From the NCBI GenBank assembly GCA_009801015.1, contig VHZZ01002848.1, positions 26,323 to 49,661 of the forward strand: a DNA stretch of 23,339 bases, written 5' to 3'. The notes below the pieces were generated by a model. The model was not told where the DNA came from. It worked only from the letters and a program-made list of their open reading frames with translations, and ran no database searches. Origin of the DNA: Silene noctiflora (lineage: Eukaryota; Streptophyta; Magnoliopsida; Caryophyllales; Caryophyllaceae). Below are positions 8,687-18,135 of this stretch, piece after piece. The position numbers were made by a program, and so were the translations under genes. The first letter of the stretch is position 1. The number at the start of each line of letters is the position of its first letter.

Positions 8687-8752
8687 AAGGACTTCATAGT
8701 TAGACGTACTTGGGAGTAGACATAGGATGGGTGACCTCTTGGGAAGGTTCCC
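8687..8752 (+). ncRNA. 5S-rRNA-like domain in Cassandra LTR1, decayed
   Basis: The segment carries GTACTTGGG, then TAGGATGGGTGACCTCTTGG and GAAGG, corresponding to the A-box, intermediate element and C-box region of plant 5S rRNA, the internal Pol III promoter. The A-box part (AGTTAGACGTACTTGGGAG) has several changes. It is a domain of the LTR, not a 5S gene. Confidence 0.8.
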
Positions 8753-8854
8753 TCAAGACGCATGAGTGATGACAAAATGCGCTGAAAAGGACCCGTGTTA
8801 ATATGTAGGTCATGTACACAACCTGAAGAATTACCCTTAATGACCGCTCCCGAA

Positions 8855-8895
8855 AGTGGTTTCAAAGCCACACTGCAACCTTGTGGTGAGCATGT
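8855..8895 (+). repeat. Second, PBS-like block inside Cassandra LTR1
   Basis: AGTGGTTTCAAAGCCACACT and the following CTTGTGGTGAGCATGTG closely copy the true primer site and start of the internal domain at 8907-8948 (AGTGGTATCAAAGCAACACT...CTTGTGGTGAGCCTGTG). LTR2 has AACCCAGGGTTTGGGTC at the equivalent place instead, so this is a local duplication or conversion. Confidence 0.8.
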
Positions 8896-8908
8896 GGGGT
8901 GTTAAAAG

Positions 8909-8920
8909 TGGTATCAAAGC
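8909..8920 (+). other. Cassandra primer-binding site
   Basis: TGGTATCAAAGC differs by one base from the initiator tRNA-Met complement TGGTATCAGAGC and lies two bases after the LTR1 end. Confidence 0.85.
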
Positions 8921-9201
8921 AACACTACGACCTTGTGGTGAGCCTGTGGTCAGGAGTACTCGGGTCACCCACCTAGCGGAAGATGATTGTGGGCATGGCT
9001 GCGGTTAGATGCTGTCAGACACAATGTGGACATTGCGTTTTTCAAGTGAGGGTATGTAATACTCCATGTTAACCAAAGAAGTTATTCAAGTGGATTACTC
9101 TTTGAAGAGGTCCATTGATTTATTAAATGACTAGTACTTAAAGAGATTGAAAGTACTAATCATATAAACAAAGTGCACTTTCTTTTTTGATTATCCATGC
9201 A

Positions 9202-9272
9202 AAAGAACTCCACGGTTAAGTGTGCTTGGCTTGGAGTAGTATTTGGATGGATGACCTCTTGGGAAGGTTCAC
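9202..9272 (+). ncRNA. 5S-rRNA-like domain in Cassandra LTR2
   Basis: AGAACTCCACGGTTAAGTGT then GCTTGGCTTGGAGTAGTATT and GGATGGATGACCTCTTGG follow plant 5S rRNA with few changes over about 70 bases, including the Pol III A-box and C-box regions. It is better preserved than the LTR1 copy. Confidence 0.85.
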
Positions 9273-9397
9273 GGGATGCGCACGAGTGAGGATAAAATGC
9301 CCTGGAAAGGACTCGTATTGATCTGTGGGCCATGTACACAGCATGACGAGTTACCGTGAGTACCGCTCCAACCCAGGGTTTGGGTCGGGGTGTTACA

Positions 9398-10072
9398 GTC
9401 GCAATCCCTTATTAAAGGCTATGCTAAAAAAAACTGCTTGTTGGATTATTTAAGTGTGTTGAACATGTTGGCTTCTATAAGGATGTTGAACATGTTGACT
9501 TTTTTGAGGAGACCTCTTATCTCCTTACCTCTTTGTTCTAGGAATGGAGATCATGTTTAGATACTTGAGACAAATCCACTTTAAGCCATAGATGTCTTAT
9601 CACCTCAAGTGTGTCATAATTAACCTTAACCACTTAATTTTTACAGATGATTTCATGATTTTTGATAAGAGTGATGTTCCTTCAATTTTAGTTGTTGCCA
9701 ATGCTTTTGATCTATTTAGTAAAGTATCTGGCTTAATTTCAAATACTGAAAAGACAAACATTTACTTTGGTGGAGTTCATGATGATGCTAAACATATGAT
9801 TACAATTTTTAGTAATTATACTGAAGGAGCCTTTCCATTCAGATAGGGGATGCCTCTTCATAATAGTATGTTGCAGGTGCATCACTATAGTGATCTCATA
9901 AAATTCAGCGTTCAATCAATCACTGGTCAATTAAACTTCTGACTTATACTGGTAGATTGTAGGTTCTGAACTCTGTTTTATCTGGCCTTGAGAATTACTG
10001 CTGCAACATCCTATACTTACCCAAATCATTGTTGAAAATGCTGACTAAATTCTGTTTTAAACATTTGATAAC
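9398..10072 (+). pseudogene. L1-type LINE ORF2, continuation after Cassandra
   Basis: With the Cassandra and one GTCGC removed, the RT frame continues as SLIKGYAKKNC, the expected K/LGY.RK block. A stretch with a repeated TGTTGAACATGTTG word (9457 and 9484) then replaces the expected first catalytic region, so a segment is deleted. GDLLSPYLFVLGM follows, then HLIFTDDFMIF, the FADD catalytic box, SKVSGLISNTEKTNIYFGGV and GAFPFR, and in another frame a MPLH block and LLTYTGRL, then NSVLSGLENYCCNILYLPK. The copy ends near 10072, short of the usual C-terminal zinc-ribbon region, and carries several stops and frameshifts. Confidence 0.88.
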
Positions 10073-11944
10073 AATATATGTATATTTTATGAGTTTTTAA
10101 AGCGTCATGAATCCATATAGTTATATTCATTTTCATGGTTAACTTAAGAAACTGATTAATTTTATAACTAATCGCATCTCTTATTCTAATACTCTGATTT
10201 ATTGTCTAATACTCCATACTTGATTTTGGGATAATAATAATTGTTCAGGTTTTATATATGGGAGCAATGAGAATTTTTTTTTCGGTGTGTATCTATGTGT
10301 GTAGTTTCTACATTGGTTATTGTAGCAAAACACATGCGATCTTTACTTTAGTATCTACAAAAAGTAATATAGAGTAATTAGTTTGTAAGCATAATAATAT
10401 AATTTATTTTAGATTATTATTGCAGATGAGTAATCTAATTATTGTTTATTTAAAATTTGTTTTTTTATGTTTTTCTGATATGTAATTAATGTTTTAAAGT
10501 TGATCAAAATTTCCGTGGATCGCGATTATATAGTTAAGTATTTTTATTAATATTGTACAGAGTAAGATTTAATGGCATCTTATTCATTTACATTATAGTT
10601 AACTATTGTTAATACAAAATTGTTTTACTTTTCCAATTCTCAACATTCAACCAAAGCTTGCCATGTATGTTGTTTGGTTATGGCTTTACATATAAAAGGA
10701 AGGGTTTTCTTTAGACTCTTATGAATTTCATAAATACTTGAACTATCACTCTGTTCATCTCTGAAATAAATCTTAAAGTATTTTGTTGAAGCCTAATAAT
10801 TTTGCACCTTTTTTGCCTCAAAATACAGCGATTTTATGGATATTATGAGAAAATTTTCAAGAGTCTCTTATAGCGATGGAGAAAAGAGGTTTGCTTTTAT
10901 GTTATGGTTTTCAAAAGAAATTGATGTCTTAACGATATTTACTCAACTGTTGTTTTAATTGCTACTTTTGATTGAACTATTTCTAACCTTTTTAATTTTT
11001 GATTGTTAATTAACTCAGGAGGCATGACAACATCCAGGTTAGTAAATTAACATCTTAACTTATTAGTAAACTATAAATTTTGTTGCAGGAATAATAATGC
11101 TCGATTAATTAATTTCATATATTTTTCGTCTCGTTTTTCTTTTCTGAAGTAATATAACTGACATCTACTTTTATCTCTAAAAGACATTGAAAGCCAATTA
11201 CCAAAAGGAGGAAGGGTACAATATAGAGGTTGATAAACTTTTTAACGCATGGTATGTTTTTTTTATCGTCTTTCCTACACAATAGAGCATATGAAACTTA
11301 TGGCTTTGATACAAATACTTATCAAGTATAATGTTACGCAAAAGTAACTGTTATTCTCTACAATTATCCCTATAAAAAGTAGTCACCATATTATGTGCTT
11401 GCTTGGATAATTAAAAGACTGTTTTACTATAAAATGTTAAACATACGTAACTGAATTATGTAAACCTCTCTCCTTAGTTGGTTCTAATTAAGTGATTAGG
11501 GTACACATATATTGTTAAACACTAATTCTTAAATAAGATTTTATTTATATTTAATGATGAGCTAAAGACGTATGTTACCAAAAGTAATACTGTACATTTA
11601 AGACATTAAATAAAATAATAGTAAAAGGGTAATAAGGATCGATTCATATGGAAGACGAGTTAATTAGAAGTGAGGTTAATATATAGTTAAGAGAAACAGA
11701 TGAGGGCCGGGGTTTGTTGATTGATTTAAGCTAATGAACAAAGAATAAGTAACAAATGTAGGTAATACTAATGCGGTAAATCACGTGGTTTAAGGTCTTG
11801 AATCAAGTATTATCCACCTCTAGTTTACAGCCGATCATCGACTAACAATCCGCCCTTTAATCCTTGAATATTCTACTGTGAAACTAAAGTCTCAAATCCT
11901 CTTCATAATATCTTGAAACGTAAAATTAGCAACCTAATTACTGA
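10073..11944. other. AT-rich unassigned DNA with exon-like islands
   Basis: No repeat ends or long reading frames are visible. A few islands look like exons: an AG-bounded segment with a GT end at about 10829-10887, a micro-segment GAGGCATGACAACATCCAG followed by GTTAG at about 11020-11040, and a coherent 23-codon frame at 11187-11251 (TLKANYQKEEGYNIEVDKLF...) bounded by AG and GTATGT. A TATA-like TATAAAAGG lies at 10691. These could be a decayed or captured host-gene fragment, or chance. I recognise no protein family. Confidence 0.25.
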
Positions 11945-11952
11945 ATTACTTG

Positions 11953-12243
11953 CAGGGGCGTCTCAAATAATTCAGAGGCCCCGTGCAACAACAAAACGGA
12001 GGCCCTCAAAATATGTTGAGAACATTTAAAATAAAAGCAAAGTTAAATAAAACGATTGAAGTGGGAGTAGAACTCAAGGTGTCTTGGCTAATAAGCAAAT
12101 TTGGTACCACTACACTAGCCTTTGTTTGTTAATAGAACTATAGGTTTTGATTTTTTTATACTATATAAGAGTATCTTTGAGGCCAAAAAAAATTTGAGGC
12201 CCAGTTCCTTTGCTCAGCCTGAAGCTGACCCAAGCTACCCCTG
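11953..12243. mobile_element. hAT-type MITE (291 bp) with 8-bp target duplication
   Basis: The element begins CAGGGGCGTC and ends CTACCCCTG. It is flanked by a perfect 8-bp duplication ATTACTTG (11945-11952 and 12244-12251), diagnostic for hAT transposition. The interior contains GAGGCCC words near both ends. There is no transposase, so it is non-autonomous. Confidence 0.92.
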
Positions 12244-12251
12244 ATTACTTG

Positions 12252-12637
12252 CGCCAACTGTCTAGATTTAATTCAATAGTAGCATAAATGAATGAAGGAC
12301 TCAGTAGAAATAAATGAACTACACAGTCAATCGTTCGAGTTATATGTTTATTTTCCCTTCAAATCCAACTACGATGAAACACATATAAATAATATGATGA
12401 AATGTTTTAACTTTATCTAGCGCATTGAACAATTATGGATTCAAACGCATGGGATTGCAATAGATTTAAAGATGAAACTAATCACTTGCCCAAATCACTT
12501 AACAATAATCAATCTTCAGATAACTATAGTTAATAAACGATGCTTATAGGTAAAAAAAAAACAGAGTTAAAATAGTCTCACAAGTCAACTAACAGAAACA
12601 TCAAATTACTTGATTTCATGATAGAAGGATTAGTTCC
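12252..12637. other. AT-rich spacer, nothing recognised
   Basis: No reading frame, repeat terminus or RNA signature could be supported between the hAT MITE and the split minus-strand frame. Confidence 0.5.
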
Positions 12638-12927
12638 TCATAATTCTCGCAAAGATAATAAAAATAGCGTCTTGTATTTTTCCCCTGAATTAAAATACAT
12701 GATGAATAATAGATATTGAGTGAAAATAAAAGTCAAACACGCTTCACGACAACAGATATTCGCAATATTATTGGCGATCCGCCTGGGATGGGCAACCCGT
12801 GTAACTCCCCGGCCCAAACCTAGGGTCAGGAGCGGTCACTCGCGGTAGCTCATCAGGCTGTGTACATGAACCACAGATCAACACGGGTCCTTTCCAGCGA
12901 ATTTTGTCCTCACTCATGCGCATCCCG

Positions 12928-12998
12928 GAAACCTTCCCAGGAGTTCACCCATCCTAAGACGACTCCCAGCCAAGCACGCTTAACTGTGGAGTTCTTTT
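12928..12998 (-). ncRNA. 5S-rRNA-like domain, Cassandra LTR a
   Basis: On the minus strand it reads AGAACTCCACAGTTAAGCGT, GCTTGGCTGGGAGTCGTC, then AGGATGGGTGAACTCCTGGG, close to plant 5S rRNA including the internal Pol III control region. AGTTAAGCGTGCTTGG is intact here. Confidence 0.85.
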
Positions 12999-13287
12999 AC
13001 ATGGATAAGCAGAAAAGAAAGTGCAGTTTGTTGATATGAGTAGTACTTTCAATCCTTTAAAGCACTAGTTAGATTTTAAGCTTATCAATGGACCTCTTCA
13101 AGGGGGTACCCCACCCGAATAACGCATTTGTTTCGGTGGAGTATTACACACTCCCACTTAAAGAACGCAACGTCCCCATTGCGCCTGACACCATATAACC
13201 GCAGCCGAGCCAAACCCAGAATCCTCCCCCGCTAAGTTGGTGACCCGGGTACTACGGACCACAGACTCACCAGATGGTCGCAGGATT

Positions 13288-13299
13288 GCTCTGATGCCA
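13288..13299 (-). other. Cassandra primer-binding site a
   Basis: TGGCATCAGAGC on the minus strand, one base from the initiator tRNA-Met complement, two bases from the LTR end at 13302. Confidence 0.85.
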
Positions 13300-13431
13300 C
13301 TTGTAACACCCCGACCCAAAGCTAGGGTCGGGACGGTTACTCATGGCAGCTCGTCAGGCTGTGTACGTGGCCCACAGATCAACACGGGCCCTTTACAACG
13401 CATTTTGTCCTCACTCATGCGCATCTCGAGA

Positions 13432-13498
13432 ACCTTCTCAGGAGGTCATCCATCCTAAGACTACTCCCAGGCGAGCACACTTAACTGTGGAGTTCTTT
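13432..13498 (-). ncRNA. 5S-rRNA-like domain, Cassandra LTR b
   Basis: The minus strand reads AGAACTCCACAGTTAAGTGT, then GGGAGTAGTCTTAGGATGG and GATGACCTCCTGAGAAGG. It shares GAGAAGGTTC with LTR c, whereas LTR a has GGGAAGGTTT. Confidence 0.85.
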
Positions 13499-13788
13499 TG
13501 CATGGATAAGCAGAAAACAAAGTGCACTTTGTTGATATGAGTAGTACTTTCAATCCTTTAAAGCACTAGTTAGATTTTAAGTCTATCAATGGACCTCTTC
13601 AAGGGGGTACCCCACCCTAATAACGCATTCGTTTCGGTGGAGTATTACACACCCCCACTTAAAGAACGCAACGTCCCCGTTGCACCTGACACCAAATAAC
13701 CGCAACCGAGCCAAACCCAGAATCCTCCCCCGCTAAGTTGGTGACCCGGGTACTACGGACCACAGGCTCACTAGATGGTCGCAGGATT

Positions 13789-13800
13789 GCTCTGAGACCA
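13789..13800 (-). other. Cassandra primer-binding site b
   Basis: TGGTCTCAGAGC on the minus strand, one base from TGGTATCAGAGC, placed two bases from the LTR at 13803. Confidence 0.85.
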
Positions 13801-13931
13801 CTTGTAACACCCCGACCCAAAGCTAGGGTCGGGACGGTTACTCACGGCAGCTCGTCAGGCTGTGTACATGGCCCACAGATCAACAAGGGTCCTTTAAAAC
13901 GCATTTTGTCCTTACTCATGCGCATCTCGGG

Positions 13932-13996
13932 AACCTTCTCAGGAGGTCACCCATCCTAAGACTACTCCCAGGCAAGCACACTTAACTGTGGAGTTA
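13932..13996 (-). ncRNA. 5S-rRNA-like domain, Cassandra LTR c
   Basis: The minus strand carries ACTCCACAGTTAAGTGTGCT, then GAGTAGTCTTAGGATGGGTG and ACCTCCTGAGAAGG. It again matches the Pol III control region of plant 5S rRNA. Confidence 0.85.
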
Positions 13997-15480
13997 TTTT
14001 GCATGGATAAGCAGAAAACAAAGTGCACTTTGTTGATATGAGTAGTACTTTCAATCCTTTGAAGTACTGGTCAGATTTTAAGCCTCTCAACAGACCTCTT
14101 CAAGGGGGTACCCCACCCAAATAACGTATTCGGTTCAGTGGAGTATTACAACCTGTCCACTAGGCAGTGGTCCACCACCTTCCTGGCTGAGGTCGGGTTT
14201 CCCATGGCAGCTCTCCGTTGTCTCCCTAGGCCCACCTTCTTTCTTTTGCTTCTTCATTTGTGAGACATTGTTACCAAGCTTCATTCTAGTTTCCGGCTTG
14301 TCTTCTATACTCGGTAAAAGTAGTGAATATAAGCATACGAGTACGACACACGATTACGTACTATGCCTCATTAAACATCACATTTGGCACTTCACTGTAC
14401 TTGATCGACCCTCTAAAGATGTACAAAATCCATCTTATGAACTCTCCCACACATAGTTTTTTACTCGTCCTCAAACAACTCATGATCGAGTAAACTTAAT
14501 GGACTTCTTATAAGTGCATACCAACACTGATCCAAAGGAGTATGTGAAAGCTAACAAAACTCACCATAAAAGTCATACAATACAATCTTAATCATAGGAA
14601 AGGGATATAAAATGTGAACCCCTGCGTTTCTACGAAAAGTAAACGTAAACATTACAGTGAAAAAATGCGGGATTTTAAAAACCTTAAACATAAAACCACG
14701 GAGTCACTAAATCATAAGAACCAAAACTTAAGTTAAGAAATTTTTTACATAAATATCAACTTTAATGAATGCAAAGGATCCTGATCCCTTGATAATACAC
14801 AAATATGATACTAAACATTACTATGAACTACAACGTATAAGGTCAATCGTTGTAAGTACAACGCTCGCCGCTCACTCGTTGTAATCCCAAAATAACCAAC
14901 GACTTGCAACCTGTTAATTCATTAAAAATGAATGCCACGGCCAATAGGGAGTAACACGGGGTTCTCCTAGCCATATTACATGAAAACACCCAAAAACAAG
15001 ATCAATATAAGTATAATCCAACACAAGTAAGTCAATTTAGATATCGCAATAACAAGTACGAATAGTACACAATATATCATGTGATCATAGTCGATAACAC
15101 AACTTCAATCTATTATCCTCANCATGTGACATAGGTAACGATAAGCAATAACATACAAAATAAACCAACATATGTGAAATTTATGACTACAAAAAGAAAG
15201 ACGAGGAACACTTATCATTTGCCGACCATATCGATACTAAGAGACTTGCATCTCACCCCTTAGTGCCCAATATGATAAAAAACTCTAAAAGGGAAAAGAA
15301 AACCAATAGAAACAATAATGACAATAGGACTTACAATGCTTAGCTAAGAACGACTCTAAGTAAGGGAATAACATGACACACCATTCAACAATACAATACA
15401 TAACTGTCACGGTAAATGACATATACAAAGCATCATAACTACGCAAGACTATATATAAAACTTTAGACTCAATCCTCTCG

Positions 15481-15912
15481 GTAGGACGACGATAATAATA
15501 CGGTCCTAGTCTAAACCTGGCCAGACTCTCGGGATAAACGTTTCTCGATTTGACATGCGATAAACGTTTCGCATCCAAGAGTCAAACGATAGAACGGAGG
15601 TCGAGTACTCTAAATTTGGCAGAATGGCACGAAAGGGGCGGAAAGAGATTGAGCATACCAAACTCGGAAAAATGGCACAAGAGTGGCGTAAAGAGAATGT
15701 GTATACCAAATTCGGCAAAATGCCCAATAGAAGTGGCTTAACCCAAAGTCATGCTCTCATGCTATGCACAATGACACTACCATACGACGACAACCCATGG
15801 AATCATACATGACCATTATCCTAGGACGACTATAATAATACGGTCCTAGTCTTTCGACGTGCGATAAACGTTCGCATCCAAGACTCGAAGCAACAGAACG
15901 GAAGCCGAGTAT
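15481..15912. repeat. Direct duplication, offset 340 bp, around a tandem repeat
   Basis: The block at 15481-15604 (TAGGACGAC.ATAATAATACG, CGGTCCTAGTCT, GCGATAAACGTT, CGCATCCAAGA, AACAGAACGGA-type ending) recurs at 15821-15912, slightly shortened. The first copy has about 30 extra bases containing a second GATAAACGTTTC. Confidence 0.8.
15610..15738. repeat. 48-bp tandem repeat, about 2.7 copies
   Basis: Units begin at 15610, 15657 and 15705. Each follows the pattern ACCAAA.TCGG.AAAATGGCAC, then an A/G-rich middle with GGCG.AAAGAGA, and ends in a TAT or CAT. Divergence between units is moderate. Confidence 0.8.
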
Positions 15913-16419
15913 TATGGGTAGGTGGTCACACAACTTAAACATCAATTCCAATAAGAAGGGAGGAAACAGAATATGCGAGTTATTGAATCTATCAAAATAT
16001 ATGTGATTCTAGTGACCATTCATGGGAAACATGGCACACATGAATTAAACATCCAAATTCCGAAACTTATTATGTGAACGAGATATAAACAAGTTATTCT
16101 AATGATAAACACGTGTTAATAGATCATACACAAACATTATAACAAAGGTTTAGAGGTATATCAACAAGGCAAGGAAATAAAAGAAGTAACATACTAACCA
16201 AACATGAATCCATTGGTCAATCGAGGCAAACATGACATATATGGGCGAAAGATCCAAAAACTGTCATTCAACATGTGAATTAGACATAGTCAAATAGTTA
16301 TAACATTAAAAAAGTGTTAACATACCCCCATAGGCCACATAAAAAAGGTCTAGGTGAAAAAAAACCAGATAGAGCTAGAATATAGGGTCTTTAGGTCTAC
16401 AGTGCAACTTGGCAAAGTT

Positions 16420-16555
16420 GCACGGTCAACTTGCCCTGAACGCTCGAACTCGCACGGCCAAAGGCTCGCTGGGATCAAATTGCACCATCAAACTCAACAT
16501 GCACGGTCATAAACTCTCTGGACTCAACATGCACGGTCACTCTCAACTCGCACGG
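16420..16555. repeat. Irregular array of GCACGG motifs
   Basis: GCACGG occurs at 16420, 16452, 16501, 16531 and 16550, with a variant (GCACCA) near 16482. It is usually preceded by CAACAT or AACTC and followed by TCA or CCA. Spacing is irregular. The layout resembles the 12-bp motif arrays in the element at the left end. Confidence 0.7.
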
Positions 16556-18135
16556 TTGGGGCACTAGTTTGACCCCTTTTCGTAAAATGGTCATATCTCC
16601 CTCATTTCTTAGTAATTTTGGGTGTGTGACCTACCGTTAGAATCTTAAGAGGACAAGCTAACCCCTCAACTTAGAATTACATAAATAGAATGTTTATTAC
16701 TCCATATATGGGAATTTAAAATTGACCCTTCACATTGACGACTTCCAAACTTGCTATTCTTTACTCAATTTCATCTCAACTTTCATATAACTTTTTTAAA
16801 CATGTGTGCTTAAACTAGTGTCTGAAATGCAAAATTTATATGTCCATTAATGATTTATAATACTCTCAAATGCATTGATCTTAAACCATCAACCAATTAC
16901 AAGAATCGCCTACAATGAAAAACCGCTTTACCCAAATTGGCTCCAACATTAAAGTTGGACACAACTAACATTAATAAACTAACATGAAACCTCATAATAA
17001 ATCAATTTTCTAAAATATATGATACATGAGAAACTTGAATTAAGCATGAACATGGTTAATTAACATTATTTACAGACCTTAGTCATATTTTCCACCAAAA
17101 GGCACACACAACAACATTGTTTGATGTCAATACTGTAGAACATCATTCAAACCAACAAGAACATGATTAATACTATTATATGGAACAAGAGAATCATAAA
17201 TTAACATATGAAATTAGATTCCCAATACAACATAGTCCCAAACTCTACAACTTTACCCAATTTCATTACTAACATGCAAAGATTGTATCTTTTAATAAAT
17301 AATCACCAAATCTAACAACCAATTAAGACAAACACATGCAATATCGAGTAACCCGTCAACATTATCTTGAATCTTCCAAAATCTCATCTTAAAGCTAAGG
17401 ATCCACCACGACAAGGTCCATTATCTACTATAAAATAATTATTAAGACAAAAATATAAGAAAGACATCACCTTTAAAAGACGGTATTTTGAGAATCGGAA
17501 ATAAATGTAACTATACATACATCAAGATGAAGGAAACGGAGAGGGAAGAACGAGAACGCAAGAATCGTCAAATTTTGATGAGAAACAAAGAAATTATGTG
17601 TGATTTAGGGTTACATTAAAAATATGGGTAAATGAGGGGGTTTTGACGAAGGGAGAAAGGTGTGATCTTTAATACATAGAAAGAAGGAGGAGAAGTATAG
17701 AATAATTTTGGTATAACAATCATAGGATTTCGTTGAGAAACGAAGAAATGACATTCGTTTTAAGGTTTGAGTTTTTGAATGTTTAATGGTGGAAATCCCA
17801 TGTTTTCCAAGGAAGAAGATGAACATGAATTGCAGAAAAATGGAAGAGGAAACCCTAAAATAATGAGCTCTTATTGTCCTAAAGATGGTCCATAGGTTTG
17901 TTTATACCCAATAACAAAGTCACTTGGTTTGTGACTCAGTTTTGCACTCAAATAACACATATTACGACTTTTAAGAGGTTTTCAGACTAAAATATAACAA
18001 AATTGGCTTTAGAAGACTAAAGCACGATTTTGAAAGTATAAAGCCAAATAAATAATATACAAAACAAAAATTGAGTATTATTAAATTAGTGATTTTAAAT
18101 AAATTACCCATTAAGTTAAAATTGCGGGTGTTACA

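Larger units (their letters stand above)
8539..9397 (+). mobile_element. Cassandra: Cassandra TRIM (859 bp), single copy inserted in a LINE
   Basis: Two LTRs (8539-8906 and 9055-9397) flank an internal domain of only 148 bp. The primer-binding site is TGGTATCAAAGC (8909-8920). A purine-rich tract precedes the second LTR at about 9043-9054. There is no coding capacity, so proteins of other elements must have moved it. Both LTRs contain a stretch resembling the 3' two thirds of plant 5S rRNA, the defining feature of Cassandra. The insertion has a perfect 5-bp duplication. LTR1 has a decayed first end (TCTAAAACTCC versus TGTAATACTCC) and an extra block near its 3' end. The two LTRs differ at many sites, so the insertion is old. 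Confidence 0.92.
12800..14150 (-). mobile_element. Cassandra: Tandem Cassandra TRIM: three LTRs and two internal domains (1351 bp)
   Basis: LTR copies lie at 12800-13148, 13302-13649 and 13803-14150 (349, 348 and 348 bp), separated by internal domains of 153 bp each. Every LTR is TG...CA (plus orientation TGTAAC...GTATTACA). Each internal domain has, on the minus strand, a primer-binding site directly after an LTR and a purine tract (TTTAAGTGGG) directly before the next. The outside flanks are ACCCG (12795-12799) and ACCTG (14151-14155), a 5-bp duplication with one CpG transition. One pair of ends and one target duplication show the array arrived as a unit or grew in place by recombination. 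Open frames inside (for example 13237-13458) are not genes. Confidence 0.92.
12638..14284 (-). pseudogene. Small minus-strand reading frame (about 96 codons) split by Cassandra
   Basis: A minus-strand frame opens at an ATG at 14284 and reads MKLGNNVSQMKKQKKEGGPR, then a hydrophilic G/P-rich stretch, for 45 codons up to the Cassandra insertion (the valine codon is completed at 12794). With Cassandra and one copy of the 5-bp duplication removed, it stays open for 51 more codons, through AHPRRIANNIANICC, to a TGA at 12638. The lysine-rich start resembles the N-terminus of a LINE ORF1 or retrotransposon gag, but I recognise no family motif. An open frame of this length can arise by chance; the main support is that it crosses the insertion point without a break. 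Confidence 0.25.
14285..18135 (-). mobile_element. Probable Ty3/gypsy LTR and leader DNA on minus strand, limits incomplete
   Basis: The right edge is an LTR-type end: on the minus strand TGTAACACCCGCAATTTTAA starts at 18135. Further in there are CT-rich leader-like stretches with AGGGTTTCC near 17857, an array of GCACGG motifs (16420-16555), a 48-bp tandem repeat inside a 340-bp duplication (15481-15912) and long AT-rich parts. This resembles the long LTRs and leaders of plant Ty3/gypsy elements. No primer-binding site, polypurine tract or second terminus was found, so it may be a solo LTR or a truncated element. Short ORFs in both strands show no domain. Confidence 0.4.

Noticed and set aside
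9202-9272. A genuine 5S rRNA gene
   Set aside because: Only the 3' two thirds of 5S is recognisable, it is repeated in every LTR of a TRIM, and no full 120-bp gene or 5S spacer is present; this is the Cassandra LTR domain.
13237-13959. Two similar 73-codon frames (13237-13458, 13738-13959)
   Set aside because: They are the same Cassandra internal/LTR segment in both tandem units; similarity comes from the duplication, not protein selection.
15285-15951. Several overlapping 60-97 codon frames on both strands
   Set aside because: They fall in the 48-bp tandem repeat and 340-bp duplication; repeats without stops create spurious frames.
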